Below, piece by piece: positions 20,982 through 32,259 of a stretch of DNA of 64,000 nucleotides. The stretch spans positions 1-64,000 of the forward strand of contig MPUH01000335.1 of NCBI GenBank assembly GCA_001970955.1, in the 5' to 3' direction. The position numbers and the translations under genes were made by a program. The notes beneath the pieces are model-generated. The model was not told where the DNA came from. It worked only from the letters and a program-made list of their open reading frames with translations, and made no database searches. The first letter of the stretch is position 1; each line of letters starts with the position of its first letter. Source of the DNA: Stentor coeruleus (lineage: Eukaryota; Ciliophora; Heterotrichea; Heterotrichida; Stentoridae).

Positions 20982-23344
20982 CTATAATTTAACTTTTTTA
21001 CCTTGGAATTCCTGCAGAGCTCCTGACTTTTTCATGCTTTCCTTTGGTCTTCCTGTTGCAGGTCTCACATTTAAATCGCCAGATCTAAACTCTCCTTGTC
21101 CTCCTCTACCTCCTTGACCTTCCTGCCTACGTCCACCACCACCACCACCAGCAATATCAACCCTTACAGGCCTTCCATCAAGTAAGCTTCCAGAAATATT
21201 CATAGCTGTTTTAGCTTCTTCAGCAGTATGGAAAGTTACATGAGCAAAGCCTCTTGGATTACCATCTGGATCTTTAGCAAGTCTAATTTCCTTAATATTT
21301 CCCGTTCCTGTAAAGAACTCATAAATACTTTCTTCTGTTGTTTCATAGCTTAAGTTCCCAACAAATAAAGTTGCCCCTTCAACTTTAGGTTGTGACCTTT
21401 CAGGTTTTTGTGATGATAAATTTATCCTAACTGTTCTTCCTAAATGCTCAGTTCCATTAAGTTTTGTTGCATTTATAGCTTCTTCTGGAGTTTTGAAAGA
21501 TACAAATGCAATACCCCCAGGTTTACCATCAGGTCTTGTAGGAATACTTATGTTGACTATTTCTCCACATCCTTCAAAAAGACTAGCAAGGTCATCATGA
21601 GTACATTCATATGAGATTCCCCCTACAAAAACCTCAACTTCATCTGAAGGTTTAACTTGTTTTGATTGTTGAGTTACAGGTGGAGCTGATCTTTTGTTGA
21701 GATTTTCATTTTGAGGTTCAGCTTTTGCCGCAGGTTTTTCAAGTTTTTCAGGCTTTACAGGCTTTCCTGAACTTGAGTATGATGAAGATGATGATGCTGG
21801 CTTTTTAGCTTTTTTAGGCTTTTCAGATTCAGAACTTGATGATTTTATCTTTTTTGCTGGGGCTGATGGCTTTTTAGCTTTGATTGAATCAGAGCTTGAT
21901 GATGATTTTTTTGCTTTTTGTTGTGGCTTTGCTGGAGCTTTTGCTTGGGTTTTTTTAGGCAGGTCTGAGCTTGAAGATGATTTTGCCTTTTTCGCTGTTG
22001 GATTTCCAGGGGTTTTGACTGGTTTTTTTATGTCTTCAGCTGAGCTTGAAGATTTCTTAGATNAGTTTTTTTAGGCAGGTCTGAGCTTGAAGATGATTTT
22101 GCCTTTTTCGCTGCTGGATTTCCAGGGGTTTTGACTGGTTTTTTTATGTCTTCAGCTGAGCTTGAAGATTTCTTAGATTTTTTAACTTCTTGAGCTTTTG
22201 CTATGGGTTTTGTTGTGATTTTCGCTGGCTTGATACTTGATGATGATGATGAAGATGCTTTTCTTCCTTTGATTTGAGGTTTTGCTGCTGGCTTTTTAAC
22301 TTTTTCACTTTCAGATGATGATGATTTTTTTACTAGGATCTTAGCTTTTGCCACAGTTTTTGCAGGTTTGACACTTTCTGAGGATGAGGATTTCTTACCT
22401 TTAGCTGACTTTTTCACTGGAGCTTTGGCTGGTTTTACATCTTCTGAAGAGGATGAAAACTGTTTTTTCTTTTTTGCTGCAGTTTTACTAGGTTTTACAT
22501 CTTCAGATGATGATACCTTTTTGTCTTTACCCTGAGGTTTAGCTGCTGGTTTTTTTATTTCCTCACTTTCTGAAGAGGACTTTTTATTTTTTGCCGCTGG
22601 TTTTTTAATTTTCTCACTTTCCGTGTCTGAAGACGCTGGCTTTTTACTTTTCCCCACAGGTTTTGCTGATGATTTTTTAGCTTTGCCACTTTCTTCATCC
22701 TCATCTTTTTTTTTACCCTTTGCCTTTTCATCTTTTTTCTTCTTTTCTTCTACCTTGCCTTTTACCTTTTTTCCTTTACCACTTTCTGAGTCTGATTCGA
22801 CCTTTTTCTTCCCTTTTTTATCACTGTCTTTGCTATCAATCGACATTTTCTTAACATTTTTTTTCTTACCTTTCGCGCTCTCATCATCCTCACTCACATC
22901 TTTTCCCGATTTTTTTTTCTCCCGATCTTTACTATCCAAACTGTACTTTTTCACAGGTTTTAAACCTTTCTTATGCTCTTCTTCATCACTTTCTTCTTTA
23001 TTTTTGTTTTTTTTGTCCTTATCTTCCTTCTTCCCTTTTTTTAGATCTTTTTCTTGAACTTTCTCTTCTTTTTTCCCTTTTTTCTTATCATCCTTAGTAT
23101 TTTTCTTATCAGAGACTTCATTATCACTAGAACTTTGCATATTTTTTTCTTTTTTAGAAGACTTTTTCTCGCTGGTGTTACTATCTTTACGAATGGAAGT
23201 TTTTTTTATTTCTTCCTTATCTTTCTTGACGTTCTTTTTGATTTGTTCAGAGTCTGATTCACTATCATTTGATGGTTTAACAAACTTGACTGGCTTGAGT
23301 TCGGTTAGAGGAACTGTGGCCTTTGTCTTGTTTTGTTTAACCAT
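20982..23344 (-). CDS. nucleolin/Nsr1-like RNA-binding protein
   Basis: A long N-terminal part is built of Lys-rich and Ser/Glu/Asp-rich blocks (repeated KKPAAK and SSSSESE type motifs), typical of nucleolin acidic/CK2-site regions. It is followed by two RRM domains. RRM1 has EVFVGGISYECTHDDLASLF and GGIAFVSF; RRM2 has ATLFVGNLSYETTEESIYEFF and PRGFAHVTF. A short Gly/Arg tail (GGGGGGRRQEGQGGRGG) comes next and the protein ends in KKVKL. This order is that of nucleolin, Gar2 and Nsr1, which act in pre-rRNA processing in the nucleolus. A single N at 22063 is flanked by a 114-bp duplication (about 21949-22062 and 22068-22180, one base different) that breaks the frame. I treat it as an assembly artefact and the gene as one exon. 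Confidence 0.85.
22063..22063. other. assembly gap with flanking duplication
   Basis: An N inside the nucleolin-like gene. The flanks repeat for over 100 bp with one base difference (CTGTTGG against CTGCTGG). Confidence 0.9.
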
Positions 23345-23890
23345 TGAATTATAAACCCATTAACGATTTATCCACCTTAGCTTTAGAATATCAATTTGTG
23401 ATTAAAATATCTTTGAAGAGTAGGTTAGATAAGGTTATTGTTGGTAAGGAAGGTTAGGTTTATGAAAATATTTAAGATAATGGATTTTTATAGGTAGATT
23501 GGGATGTACTTTTAGGGTGATGCTAGGGTTACAATTTTTTTTAGTTTTATTTGGCTTATATGAGAAATTATGAGTATTTTATGTTTATTTGTGATAGGAT
23601 TTATGAACTCTTAGGCCCTTTAAGTGATTTTAATAATAATAAACATCATAAATAAGCTTATAAGGTATAATATCATATATGCATAGCCATGATAAAATAT
23701 ACAATTCACGATGATGTAGGCAAACAACCAAACATCAATCTGGAACTTTTATAATAAAAATCCAAATCCTTCTTCAAAAAAAATCACATAAAATTTTCAT
23801 CATCCCTATAGTATACCTTCATACAGCATTATTAAAATCCCCTTAGTTTTTACCTTAAACACTGAATATTCTTAATAAAGATTATATGAT
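23345..23890. other. intergenic region
   Basis: Upstream region of the nucleolin-like gene and 3' side of the next gene. It is T-rich, with no frame or repeat seen. Confidence 0.4.
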
Positions 23891-24223
23891 TTAGAGATAG
23901 TTTAATAGATAACATATTGACCGACGTGGTGGATAGAAATGTGGTTGAGTTTCTGGCATATAAAATTTTAGTCTAACTTTTGGTGTTAGATTCTTGAGGA
24001 TTTTTTTTGTATCTTTAGGAACTTCGATTTTCTTTGTTTGTTTAGGGATCTTAGCTTCTTCTTTAGCAGGTTTAGTTGAAGGGAGAATATTTTCGATTTC
24101 TTCTGTGTTTGTTGCGATTGATTTGAATTTTGTCCTCCGTGGCAGCAACACCCGAGTATAAGAGTATTCTGAAGTTTTTGGCCTGATTCTTTTTCCTACA
24201 CTCACAAAACTTACTGAGTTCAT
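23891..24223 (-). CDS. small basic hypothetical protein
   Basis: 110 residues, start ATG at 24223. It is rich in Lys, Arg and Pro (RIRPKTSEYSYTRVLLPRRT; PKQTKKIEVPKDTKK), with no membrane segment or known motif. Codon use looks like that of its neighbours and the leader is AT-rich. It could be a microtubule- or RNA-associated basic peptide, but nothing fixes this. Existence is moderately sure. Confidence 0.5.
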   Translation of the reverse strand: MNSVSFVSVGKRIRPKTSEYSYTRVLLPRRTKFKSIATNTEEIENILPSTKPAKEEAKIPKQTKKIEVPKDTKKILKNLTPKVRLKFYMPETQPHFYPPRRSICYLLNYL

Positions 24224-24964
24224 ATTATATCATTATTATCAAATACCTCTTCTTTAAAATGCCCAGTTCATAAGACTATTAAATGAGTCTGAATTAAAAT
24301 TTTCCTGTTTTTTCATAGACACTTTTATTATAAATATTTTTTAATAAGAACATGGATAGTAATACCAAAACTAGGTTTTTTTTAATTTTTATCATTGAAA
24401 AAGTTTAGTATAAAATTTGCATCTAAATACTCTCAGAAATAATAAACTAAAGCACATGTGATGAAATATTAAATTATTTCAATTTGCTTATTTCTTAATA
24501 TGAAAAAATTCAAAAATTTAAAGAATCCAAAAGAGGCTAAGAAGATTTCATAAAGATTTTAATTTTCCTATGAAAATGAAAAAAAAGTTTACATCTAAAA
24601 ATTATCTTTATATACAAAAAACCAAAACCANCATATACAAAAAACCAAAACCAAAAACCCTTGTTCCTACTACCAACATCATTATATACTCCCATTAACC
24701 TCATNTATATACAAAAAACCAAAACCAAAACCAAAAACCCTTGTTCCTACTACCAACATCATTATATACTCCCATTAACCTCATAAAATATTCTCTAATT
24801 TTTTATCATCAAATTATATAAAATCATATCCCCAACCTGAAAAACTACTAATAAAAAAGCATAAAAACATAAACCAAACCCAAAACCTTTTCCTCAAACC
24901 ATACAAAAACACAATGCTAAACCTCCAAACATATGAAAAGGAGATTAATATGAAAGCTATCTAT
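24224..24964. other. intergenic region with two assembly gaps
   Basis: Holds N at 24631 and 24705 with repeated blocks around them (TATACAAAAAACCAAAACC, and the phrase CCCTTGTTCCTACTACCAAC occurring twice). No gene is seen. Confidence 0.6.
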
Positions 24965-26329
24965 TTACGTTTTGGTCTGGATAAGACTACTTTTTCTCAA
25001 TCCCAATAACGAAGGTCTGCATTCTAAATATCCTGCCTCAATAACTCCTCCATTCTCTAAAATAAATGCTTCAGCTTCACTTAAGTGATTAAACCCAAGT
25101 TCTTTCGTCAATATATCAACTGAGATTGATGGCTGATAACTACCTAAACCTTACGCTTTACAAATTTTCAATAGAGAAAGGACTCTGAGTTTTGGCATGA
25201 AGATATCTAGTAAATGGTTCCCAGAGTTCATTAAATTTGGTCTTATATGAAAAACCTGATGATAATTACCTAATAAAATCGCTCTTTTAAATTCCATTGC
25301 TTGTTTAATCTCAGGGCTTTTTTTCTCAACCCCATTCAGAGCTTTGAGGCACTTTTCCAGTTGTATATACAAATGTTGAAATGTAAAATACATAATCTGG
25401 TAAGCTTTAAACTCCTATATAATAATTACAGTAACTCTTCCTGGAAGACCTTCTTTATATAGTTCAAAAAGACGACTCATGCATGAATTATATTGATCAA
25501 GATCTTGTGCTTCTAAAGCTAAACGAGTATGAGCCTGATAGATTTCTACTGAGAACTTATTTCTAATACCTTGAACTGTTAAATCTTGCCTTATAGATCT
25601 TAATTGGTCAGAAAAATATTCATACTTGATCTCCCCTTTTCTCCACCTTTCCTTAAGCCACGCCAAAGCTTTTTTCAACACACTTTCAGGGCGAATGGTT
25701 TTCGGGTCAGGTTTCGACGTAAGTCTAAAAAAAGGTTTTTCAAGTTCTTTGCACGTTCCTATAATTTTCCACTCACTTAATATTTCTTTTTTAATCTTCT
25801 CTTTATTATGTTCATCAATGTTCTGTTCTTTTGATATATTTCTAGGCTTTGAGTCTTCAACGAGTTCAATTGGTTCAAATCTTGACTTTCTTTTCTGTAT
25901 TTGATCCTTACTTGATGGTTGGAATATTTTTGGAACTTCTAAACTAGGCCCAGCTGTTATTGTAACTTGTTCTCTTGGAAGTTTAGGTATTTCAGTTTTA
26001 TCCCAGTCTTCTTGAAAAAACAGACCTGCATTTTTCTTCCTGGTAATGATATCTCTGATGAAAGTTTCCATGAGATCTTTTTCAATATCGGTTTGACATT
26101 TTGTAAATGCTCTTGCTATATAGTTTTTAAGTTTTTCATTTGCTGAAGTCGGGGTTTTATGTTGTTGTTGTTGCTGAGGTGGATGAGGCCAGATGGGCAT
26201 TGGGTCTGGGGCTATCATGTAAGGGTACATGGCTGGGTTTGGGTTAAGTTGAGGCATTTGTTTATAAAACTCTTGAATGATTTTCAGCTTTTCTTCACTG
26301 AATCTTGAGCGTTTCTGAGGCAAGTCCAT
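24965..26329 (-). CDS. SAC3/GANP-domain protein, LENG8/Thp3-like
   Basis: Start ATG at 26329. The N-terminal part has a Pro/Gln-rich stretch (QQQQQ near residue 55). The C-terminal half is a SAC3/GANP/THP3 domain: PESVLKKALAWLKERW, SIRQDLTVQGIRNKFSV, YQAHTRLALEAQDLDQYNSC and LFELYKEGLPG. Two 15-nt introns restore the domain. The first (25415-25429) joins RVT to EFKAYQIMYFTF; the second (25140-25154) joins KICKA to YQPSISVDILTKELGF. The frame ends at TAA 24965-24967. In this family Thp3/LENG8 proteins act in mRNA transcription, splicing or export complexes together with PCI proteins. The 164-bp gap to importin alpha (26330-26493) must hold both promoters. Confidence 0.88.
25140..25154 (-). other. 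15-nt intron
   Basis: On the minus strand GTAAGGTTTAGGTAG, with A at position 10. Removal replaces an in-frame stop by the continuing SAC3 domain. Confidence 0.85.
25415..25429 (-). other. 15-nt intron
   Basis: On the minus strand GTAATTATTATATAG. It contains an in-frame TAG; removal continues the conserved LPG…EF.AY pattern of SAC3/LENG8 proteins. Confidence 0.9.
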
Positions 26330-26493
26330 ATTGGGATTATTTATAAGAATAGAAATATTAGGGAATATTTTGGATGAGTAAATATTGGGATAAAGGTTTT
26401 ACCTTTTAATAGTTTATTTTAAATACAAATCCTCCTATATAAATACTTTTCCTTCTTTTAACCTTTTAAAAAATCCATAATAATAATAATATA

Positions 26494-28038
26494 ATGACCA
26501 CAGCACATCGATGCGATGAGCGTAACAAATCTTTCCAAAAACAACTAGGATTCAATGAACTTCGTCAAGATCGTGAAAACTCCGCAGTCCAACTTCGTAA
26601 GCAAAAACGAATTCAGCACCTAAACAAAAAGCGGGCAAATTTCCAAGCTGACGTGTTAATATCAGAAAAAATGTTTTTCCCTCCAAGTCTTATTGAGCCA
26701 CAACTACTAAATTTCTACCCAATATTAAACGCAGAAATAACCCCAGGAATAAGATTAGATCATTTAGTTCATATAATAAAAGAATGTCAAGACTCAGAAA
26801 TAATGGTTTTAGCACTTGGCTCATTGAAAAATGTTATATCTAAAAATAGAGAATTCCCTTTTGGTCTTGTATGTAATGAGGAATTAATACGTGTTTTAAT
26901 GCAAGTTTTGAACTCAAAAAACACTCAGCTTATACAACAGGCCCTTTGGTGTGTGATTAATTTTTTTGCAGATGCTCCAGGGAATATACTTGATAAGTTT
27001 ATAGATCAAGGTATAATCCCAAGTTTATGTGAAATAATGAAAACTAATCCTTCACAAGATATTATTGAAAACTGCATCTGGGCTCTTGGGAATCTTATTG
27101 GAGAAGGGGGTAAATATAGGATCTTAACTGAAAGTTTCTTCTTATGGAGAGACTTTTTACATTTAGCTGTATCAGATAATCTTTCTATAAGAAAAGTTTC
27201 AGTATGGGCTCTTGTCAATTATGTTAATAATAAACCTATCCTTTCATTAACTATATCAACTGAAATCCTCCAAATCTTATCAAGTGGACTAATGTCAGAA
27301 GATTATGAAATATTAAAAGAAACATGTTGGATATGTTATTTTGTAACAAATAATCATAATGAATTAGTTCAATATCTTTTTACATATGATTATATTACAA
27401 GATTAGAAGAATTACTTAGAAATAATAATGTGAAAATACAATACCCGGCTGCTAAGATATTTGGGAATATTTCTATATGTGGTAATGAGTATTGTGAAAA
27501 TATATTACAAAGAGGATTTTTGCAGATACTTGGACCTTTGTTAACCCATCCTGATAATAAAATGAAAAAAGAAGTTTTGTTTATTTTTAGTAACTTTTTA
27601 GCGGGGAGTAAAGATATGGTTTTGAGAATATTGAATCATCCTTGTTATAAAGCTTTGTTTGAGTATATAAATAATGAGAATTTAACTTTGAAAAAAGAAG
27701 CTTTTTGGGCTCTTTCGAATGCGGCTTCATGTGAAAGTGTTGAAGTTCTAATTAAACTTCAAGAACTCAAACTATTCCCATTACTTTTACAAGGATTTTT
27801 CCATTTAGATGTAAATTTACTTAGAAGCATTTTAGACAGTTTGTTAAACATTTTCAAGGTTTTCCGTAGTTATTATGAATGGGATAATTGGGTAAATTTC
27901 GTAGAAGATTTTTCAAACTATGACGGTTTTGATAAAATCGAATCTTTACTTAGCCACCCTAATCATAAAATTATGGAAAAAGCAGAAGAGCTTATGAGAT
28001 ACAAAGAATCAAGATATAGTGATATAGAATATTCATAA
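26494..28038 (+). CDS. importin subunit alpha
   Basis: 514 residues, start ATG at 26494, single exon. The N-terminal 60 residues are an Arg/Lys-rich importin-beta-binding region (ENSAVQLRKQKRIQHLNKKR). It is followed by about ten armadillo repeats, several with the W-x3-N pattern of NLS-binding grooves (ALWCVINFFADAPGN, CIWALGNLIGEG, SVWALVNYVNNKP, AFWALSNAASC). The length is usual for the family (about 500-550). It carries classical nuclear-import cargo to importin beta. The fourth-to-fifth repeat (TCWICYFVTNNHNE) has departed from the W-x3-N rule, which is common. It is transcribed divergently from the LENG8-like gene. Confidence 0.92.
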   Translation: MTTAHRCDERNKSFQKQLGFNELRQDRENSAVQLRKQKRIQHLNKKRANFQADVLISEKMFFPPSLIEPQLLNFYPILNAEITPGIRLDHLVHIIKECQDSEIMVLALGSLKNVISKNREFPFGLVCNEELIRVLMQVLNSKNTQLIQQALWCVINFFADAPGNILDKFIDQGIIPSLCEIMKTNPSQDIIENCIWALGNLIGEGGKYRILTESFFLWRDFLHLAVSDNLSIRKVSVWALVNYVNNKPILSLTISTEILQILSSGLMSEDYEILKETCWICYFVTNNHNELVQYLFTYDYITRLEELLRNNNVKIQYPAAKIFGNISICGNEYCENILQRGFLQILGPLLTHPDNKMKKEVLFIFSNFLAGSKDMVLRILNHPCYKALFEYINNENLTLKKEAFWALSNAASCESVEVLIKLQELKLFPLLLQGFFHLDVNLLRSILDSLLNIFKVFRSYYEWDNWVNFVEDFSNYDGFDKIESLLSHPNHKIMEKAEELMRYKESRYSDIEYS

Positions 28039-28368
28039 TAATCACAAATTTTATCTTTTAGTCACTACAATAAAAACTTCACTTAATGTGATTAGAGAGG
28101 TTTATCATAAAAATTATCAATAAATTTCAAGGATTATTTGTCTTGAAATAAAAATGTAAAGATATGATTTTTATATAGAGAATTTGACTTTTGATAACCT
28201 GATTATGGAAATATAAACAATTTCACTATCTTAATAAAATATACAATTTTACTATAAAAATAAATAATTTCTTTAATCCAAACTTTGTATTTTCCTCTAA
28301 AAATCTTAACTTTCCTATATATTCCTCTAAAAATTATAACATTTTACTATAATAATTCATTATTTCCT
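28039..28368. other. intergenic region
   Basis: Shows a repeated phrase: ATTTCCTCTAAAAATC, ATTCCTCTAAAAATT and CATTTCCTATGAAAAG (28285-28375), a weak local repeat in the leader of the next gene. Nothing else. Confidence 0.4.
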
Positions 28369-28869
28369 ATGAAAAGTATTTTCAAAACAACAGTTGAAGA
28401 AAGCTTAAGCTTAACATTTTGGGGTGACAGTCCACTAAAATCTAGCAAATATTCAATATCGAGACCTTATAAAAAACCTTTGAATTCTTTCAAATTAAAA
28501 TTCAGTCCATATAAAGAAAGTTTTAAACTAGCAAAAGCTAAAGCAATACGTCGATGTGATAATGTTTTACAAGATTTAGTTCAAGATGCTCCACCAAAAT
28601 CTAGAGGGTTTCCTAAGAGAAAGAGTGTTTTGACGACTAAAAATATAAAGAAACCTTTTAATCGATCACAATCTTGTTGTGATGATAAATTGTCTTTGCT
28701 TGAAATTGAAAATATTGAAAGGCTGCAGAAACTTGTCCCGAATAAACAGGTGTATTTAAGTCCTAGAACTAGAGAAAAAATTATCCAGAAACAAAATTCG
28801 CAACTAAGCCAATTGTTTATTTCATCTCTACAGATAACTAGACTGACCAACTACAAAAATTATACATAA
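28369..28869 (+). CDS. hypothetical basic protein
   Basis: 166 residues from the ATG at 28369 (MKSIFKTTVEESLSL). An earlier in-frame start would only add a run read from AT-rich leader. It is rich in Lys, Ser and Arg (PKSRGFPKRKSVLTTKNIKK, PRTREKIIQKQ) and without membrane segments. It may be a cytoskeletal or RNA-bound protein; I do not recognise it. The gene after it is on the other strand. Confidence 0.5.
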   Translation: MKSIFKTTVEESLSLTFWGDSPLKSSKYSISRPYKKPLNSFKLKFSPYKESFKLAKAKAIRRCDNVLQDLVQDAPPKSRGFPKRKSVLTTKNIKKPFNRSQSCCDDKLSLLEIENIERLQKLVPNKQVYLSPRTREKIIQKQNSQLSQLFISSLQITRLTNYKNYT

Positions 28870-29153
28870 AAAATTATGTAATAATAAACACATGCAGTTT
28901 TATAGTAAAATTTAAACTCCTGATTATGTAAGTGTACTTTTTATCATCAGTTGAAAATATGCTTTTTTTAGTATAAGAAAAAAATACTGAGGAATTTAAG
29001 CTAGTCTTGATGTGATTATAATTTTGTTTATAATCAATAAAACTCTTAAAAACAAACACAAAAAGTCATGAAAAAAATTACGCAAAAAACTTAAAAACCT
29101 GGTAATTTACAATTATAAATAATAATTCCATGAAAGTCTAAATATACCTAAAA

Positions 29154-30555
29154 TTAAACTTGAAAACTATCCCCAGGATGGTTTAAATCTGTCACAACCT
29201 CAAGTTTTTTCTCTTCTAAATCAAAGCTATACACAATCCTATTATTATCTGTAACAAAATATACCCTATTCAATTTTAAAATAGGTTGTGTTGTACTCCA
29301 CAAATCAATAGCTTCAATATCAGCTATTTTAAAAGATGTATAATTGTTTTTACACTCAATTTCATTAACTTCTCCAGCTCTAAAAATCAAAAAACTATTT
29401 TCTTTTGCTACTAGTAACGATAAAAGCTTTATTTCAAATATTATTGGGATTTTAACAAACCGGTCCATTTCTGGGTCGTATTTTTCAATTTCACATTCAC
29501 CAGAAAGGAAAATTTTCCCTGCTACAGTGCAGATTCCCATTTGAGTTTTGCCTTCATCCATATCGCTAATTCTTTGCCAGTTACCTGTGCTGATTTCCCA
29601 TTTTTCACAGGTTTTGGTTATACCGTTTTTTGTTGCCCCACCAAACACATAAACCGTGTTCTTAACAAAAATAGCTGAATGCTGATACCTAGCAATCAGT
29701 AAATTTGGCTCCACCACACACATAAACCGTGTTCTTAACAAAAATAGCTGAATGCTGATACCTAGCAATCAGTAAATTTGGCTTCGGTTCCACAATCCAC
29801 TTGGCCGTATTAATTTCAAAAACCTCATAACTAGCAAATCCTTGTTTCCATCCTCCAGTATAAACAATATTATTATTAGCAAAGCACCATCCAGCAAATG
29901 ATTTACAATCAAAATTCTTAATTGTCGTAATAACTTCTTCTTCAGTTAAAATATCAAACATATACACTTTAGATGAGTTTGATTTAAATGAATATAAAGG
30001 TATTGGTTTACCTGTTGGAAATACTTGAATATCAAAACCTAATTCTTTATCAATACAAACTTCAAGTTCTTTAGATATATTTGGAACTATAGTTTCTGAA
30101 TAGATCATTCGAGAAATGTCATGACGAGAAATTTCATTTCCTAAATTGTTAAGAGAATTATCTGTGAGCATTAATTCTAATGCAATTTTATTAGATTTTA
30201 AAGCTTCGTTGTTTGCTGATAGTTTTTCTGTAAAGACTTGGTCGATAAGAGTGTCGAGGAAGTCTTTTTTACTTTCAAGTTTTTTAAGAGTTTCTTTGTA
30301 TTGGTTTTCGACTTCGATATTTGCTTCTAAAAGATGCTCTCGAAGCCAAGAATTTACATTCTTCATGGTGTTTTTTTTCTCTAGGACTTTTAATTCGTTT
30401 TGTTCTAGGAAAATTTGGTAGTTGATTATGTTGTGCTTTGTGTCATAAAGATTTATATGAATGTCTACACAAATACTGCAGAATGTTGTATCGCAGATTG
30501 TACAATAAGTATCTGCTTGGCGAGTGCTGAGACATAAACTGCAGTTTTCAGACAT
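29154..30555 (-). CDS. B-box and kelch-repeat protein
   Basis: Start ATG at 30555. Residues 1-45 form a B-box-type zinc finger (CSLCLSTRQADTYCTICDTTFCSICVDIH). A coiled coil (about 60-125) follows, then kelch-type blades: NNNIVYTGGWKQ, ARYQHSAIFVKNTVYV-GGA, TGNWQRISDMDEG, GKIFLSGECEIEKYD. B-box/coiled-coil/kelch proteins are a large ciliate class of likely scaffold or E3-related proteins. The frame breaks where a 74-bp tandem duplication occurs (about 29646-29719 and 29720-29785, both with ARYQHSAIFVKNTVYV). Without it the two halves read through in one frame, so it is probably an assembly fault or an allele difference rather than decay. Confidence 0.75.
29646..29785 (-). repeat. 74-bp tandem duplication in the kelch gene
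   Basis: The block CACATAAACCGTGTTCTTAA … AAATTTGGCT occurs at 29646 and again at 29720. 74 is not a multiple of three, so it frameshifts the gene. Confidence 0.85.
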
Positions 30556-30690
30556 TTATTGATATTAAGTCAATATCTTAAACACAAAAATGTAATAAAA
30601 ATTTCACATACTTTCCATAATTTTCAATCCAAACCTCTGAACACTTAATATAAAACTATAAAAAATTTAAACTTTAAAACAATAATCATA

Positions 30691-32082
30691 ATGTCTCAAA
30701 TTCCTTCTCAGAAAATTCAACTTACAGAATTTGAGGATGAGCTTTGTAAAGATCTACTTCAAACAGTTCATGACAACAACCTAAACACAGTTTTACGTAT
30801 TGCTGGAGGTTGGGTTCGAGATAAACTTCTTGGCTTAGAAAGTCACGATATAGACATTGCATTAGACAACATAATGGGTGAAGAGTTTGCAAAGTTCTTT
30901 TGCCAAAACAAAAGCACAAGTTCAATAGGTAAAATCAAAGCTAATCCAGAAGCAAGTAAGCATTTAGAAACAGCATGTGTTCGATACAAAGGAATAGATT
31001 TAGATTTCGTCAATCTTAGAGCTGAAGACTATTCAGAAGATTCAAGAATCCCAACAATTGTAAAAATTATATAGAAAATCGGTACCCCATTAGAAGATGC
31101 ATTAAGAAGAGATTTGACGATAAACAGTATGTTTTACAATATTAACACTAAGGAAATTGAAGATTTTACAGGTTTTGGGCTTTATGACCTACAACAGAAA
31201 ATAGCCCGAACACCTTTAGAACCAAATTCAACATTTCTTGATGATCCATTAAGAGTTTTACGAACAATTCGCTTTGCTGCACGTTTTAATCTGACAATTC
31301 TTTCTGAAGTTCAACAAGCAATCGAGTCAAAATCAATATTCACTTGTTTATTACATAAAATAAGCAGAGAGCGTATTGCTAAAGAATATTCTCTTATGGT
31401 TCAAGGAAAAAATCATATGCGTTCCTTACAAATGCTTTACAATTCAGGGCTTTTCCCTGTGATTTTTAAAATCCCTGATGGATACCCTGACCTTCTTAAT
31501 GAAGGATATAATCTTATTAGCAAAATACACAGACCTTCAAATGATAATAATTTTTATATCTACACAGCAGGTATTTTAGCTTATTATGATAAGGAAATTA
31601 CTATAAAGAAAAACAAAAAAGATATGATTTTATATGAATATATAACGTTAGAAAGCTTGAAAATGAGCCATTTAAATAGTCAAGTTGTATGTGGGATATT
31701 AAGGAATGTTTATAAATGTATTGAGAATTTTAAGGAATTTAAAGTTTTAGAGTTTGCTGAGATTGTTAGGGAGATAAAAGAACATTGGGAGTTATGTGCG
31801 ATTATTGCTGGGCATATGATGTTTGAAGATCCTTATGAGGCTGAAGAAAAAATATGTGCTTTGGCGGTGGCTGTTAGGGCTTGGAATATTGATAGATGCT
31901 TTGAAGATAAACCTTTGTTGAATGTAAGGACTAGATAGGGAAATGAACTAAAGGATTTACTTAATATTGCAGGAAAAGATATAGGGAAATACTCAAAAGA
32001 ATGCTTGAAATGGCAAATTCTTCATAGAACTGGTACCAAAGAAGAGCTTATAGAATATTTTAAATCAGTTGATCTATCATAA
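30691..32082 (+). CDS. CCA1: CCA tRNA nucleotidyltransferase
   Basis: Class II poly(A) polymerase-type head: GGWVRDKLLGLESHDIDIALD carries the GG motif and the metal-binding DxD. RRDLTINSMFYN and DDPLRVLRTIRFAARF are the nucleotide-selecting motifs, and ISRERI follows. The enzyme adds CCA to tRNA 3' ends in nucleus/cytosol and mitochondria. Two 15-nt introns restore the gene: 31060-31074 (RIPTI joins KIGTPLEDALRRD) and 31924-31938 (PLLN joins GNELKDLLN). The stop is TAA 32080-32082, giving about 450 residues, the usual size. It is transcribed divergently from the kelch gene with only 135 bp between starts. Confidence 0.95.
31060..31074 (+). other. 15-nt intron
   Basis: GTAAAAATTATATAG, with A10 and an AG end. 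Its removal joins the strongly conserved RIPT…GTPLEDALRRD of CCA enzymes. Confidence 0.95.
31924..31938 (+). other. 15-nt intron
   Basis: GTAAGGACTAGATAG. It removes an in-frame TAG and extends the CCA enzyme to its usual length. Confidence 0.9.
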
Positions 32083-32259
32083 TAAACATCATAATCCATT
32101 AATTTTATATATAAAAAAACAATAAAATAGCCTAAAATAATCCTTTCAATCTACAATAAAAAACCTGTCACCTCAAAAGCTTTATAAAGATAATCATATA
32201 AATAAATCCCACAATCAAATAAATTTTTAAATAAATCGTCATTACATTAACAACTATAA

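Noticed and set aside
22623-23257. Long plus-strand frames rich in Ser, Phe and Leu
   Set aside because: They are mirror frames of the Lys/Ser/Glu-rich nucleolin-like gene on the other strand. The same applies to 44464-45147 opposite the acidic loop.
24537-24734. A small Phe/Trp-rich protein
   Set aside because: It runs across two N joins and duplicated AT-rich DNA. It is an artefact of the assembly.
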